Shown in pieces: positions 7,049 to 7,804 of a stretch of DNA of 7,804 nucleotides. The position numbers and the translations under genes were made by a program. Every line of letters starts with the position of its first letter. Position 1 is the first letter of the stretch. The notes beneath the pieces are model-generated. The model did not search any database, was not told where the DNA came from, and was given only the letters and a program-made list of their open reading frames with translations. The DNA comes from Erysipelotrichia bacterium (GTDB lineage: Bacteria; Bacillota_I; Bacilli_A; Erysipelotrichales; Erysipelotrichaceae), in assembly GCA_009929095.1 (NCBI GenBank), contig SABF01000065.1:1-7804 (forward strand), given 5' to 3'.

Positions 7049-7062
7049 CTAATTTATACTAG

Positions 7063-7804
7063 ATGAAAAATAACAGCCAGTTAATACATAAGTATAGAGC
7101 GATTATCCTGACAGTAGTTGACGCTGTCATTGTTTTTGTGGCATACTTTGCCGCTTATTTCTTCCGCATGGATTTCGGTGCTTCGCTTAACACAGACTAT
7201 TCTGCAATGATTTTTAGGTGCATGCCGATTGTACTGCTTCTGAATCTGGTTTTCCTGCTGCTGTTTCATGTGAATAAAACACTTTGGCAGTATGTCTCAA
7301 TTGATGAAATTGTTCGAATTGCTGAGGCAATCTGCTTAGCGAATGGAATCTGGTTCCTGGTTGTATGCCTGCTGCCGGTAAAGAATTATCCGCGCAGTAT
7401 TCCTGTGACAGCTACAATGATTCAGCTGATCATGATGCTGGCACTGCGGGTATTCTATCGCATGTATCGAAGACATGGCCTTCAGGCTAACAGCACTCAC
7501 AGAGCACTGATTATCGGTGCAGGTTCTGCCGGCGGTATGGCAATAAAGGAATTGAGCATTAATGAGCGCTATGACAGTAAGGTTGTAGGTCTTCTGGATG
7601 ATAATCCGGATAAAAAAGGGCAGATTCTTTCCGGCTGTGTAGTATTGGGCACAACAGATGATCTGAAAGAAGTAGCAGCAAAGAATAATGTAGATCTTAT
7701 TTATATTGCCATTACAAATATCAGCAAGCAGAATTTAAAGGTAATTATAGATAAGTGTCGTGATGCTGATCTGAAATGCAAAATCATCAGTTCTGTAAGC
7801 ACGG
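7063..7804 (+). CDS. Membrane-bound nucleotide-sugar 4,6-dehydratase, N-terminal part (FlaA1/PglF/WbpM/CapD type)
   Basis: The reading frame runs from ATG 7063 to the right edge without a stop: 247 complete codons of a protein usually near 600 residues. Four hydrophobic segments lie at about 13-35, 50-70, 88-105 and 113-132, with the family's PRSIPVTATMIQLIMMLALRVFYR after the third. A first Rossmann-like domain starts at HRALIIGAGSAGGMAIKEL (146-164), with VVGLLDDNPDKKG at 174-186 and LGTTDDL at 195-201. The catalytic SDR domain lies beyond the window. The family dehydrates UDP-GlcNAc to a 4-keto-6-deoxy sugar at the membrane. The frame has a TAG immediately before the ATG, so the start is fixed, yet no clear Shine-Dalgarno sequence precedes it. 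The exact product cannot be decided without the catalytic half. Confidence 0.93.
   Translation, partial: MKNNSQLIHKYRAIILTVVDAVIVFVAYFAAYFFRMDFGASLNTDYSAMIFRCMPIVLLLNLVFLLLFHVNKTLWQYVSIDEIVRIAEAICLANGIWFLVVCLLPVKNYPRSIPVTATMIQLIMMLALRVFYRMYRRHGLQANSTHRALIIGAGSAGGMAIKELSINERYDSKVVGLLDDNPDKKGQILSGCVVLGTTDDLKEVAAKNNVDLIYIAITNISKQNLKVIIDKCRDADLKCKIISSVST

Noticed and set aside
7081..7269. Minus-strand reading frame of 62 codons
   Set aside because: It is antisense to the N-terminal membrane region of the dehydratase, which explains the sequence fully.

Overview
The window is a polysaccharide (capsule or exopolysaccharide) biosynthesis segment. It probably comes from a low-to-moderate GC Bacillota; the Ugd and UDP-glucuronate epimerase sequences have a Firmicutes look, and most of the window is around 40-45% GC. 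I cannot name the genus from the sequence alone. It holds eight protein-coding regions. Six lie wholly inside the window, one is cut by the left edge, and one is cut by the right edge. No rRNA, tRNA, CRISPR array or complete insertion sequence was seen.

Layout. 1-889: the C-terminal two thirds of a UDP-glucose 6-dehydrogenase, fused in frame at about position 212 to an upstream stretch that does not resemble the enzyme. 919-1911: UDP-glucuronate 4-epimerase. 1933-2760: a putative glycosyltransferase with no classical family signature. 2752-4065 (minus strand): a GT-B glycosyltransferase that converges on and overlaps the previous gene. 4066-4286: a gap between divergent genes, with a palindrome. 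4287-5192: GT2 glycosyltransferase. 5223-5816: small membrane sugar-phosphate transferase of the PglC/WcaJ catalytic-domain type. 5816-6988: GT4 glycosyltransferase. 6989-7062: a gap with a candidate extended -10 promoter and a stem-loop. 7063 to the end: the N-terminal 247 residues of a membrane-anchored nucleotide-sugar 4,6-dehydratase (FlaA1/PglF/WbpM/CapD type).

How the parts fit (inference from families). The sugar-phosphate transferase would load the first sugar phosphate onto undecaprenyl phosphate at the inner face of the membrane. The four glycosyltransferases would extend it. UDP-glucose dehydrogenase and the 4-epimerase would supply UDP-glucuronate and UDP-galacturonate, and the membrane dehydratase would supply a 4-keto-6-deoxy amino sugar precursor. 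No flippase, polymerase or chain-length regulator lies in the window, so the locus must continue outside it.

The most unusual points are the chimeric, apparently N-terminally replaced ugd with a sharp base-composition step inside it, the single gene facing the other way, and a perfect 11-bp-stem hairpin inside a coding region. I saw no evidence for a wholly new type of system; most of the window reads as a mosaic glycan locus.
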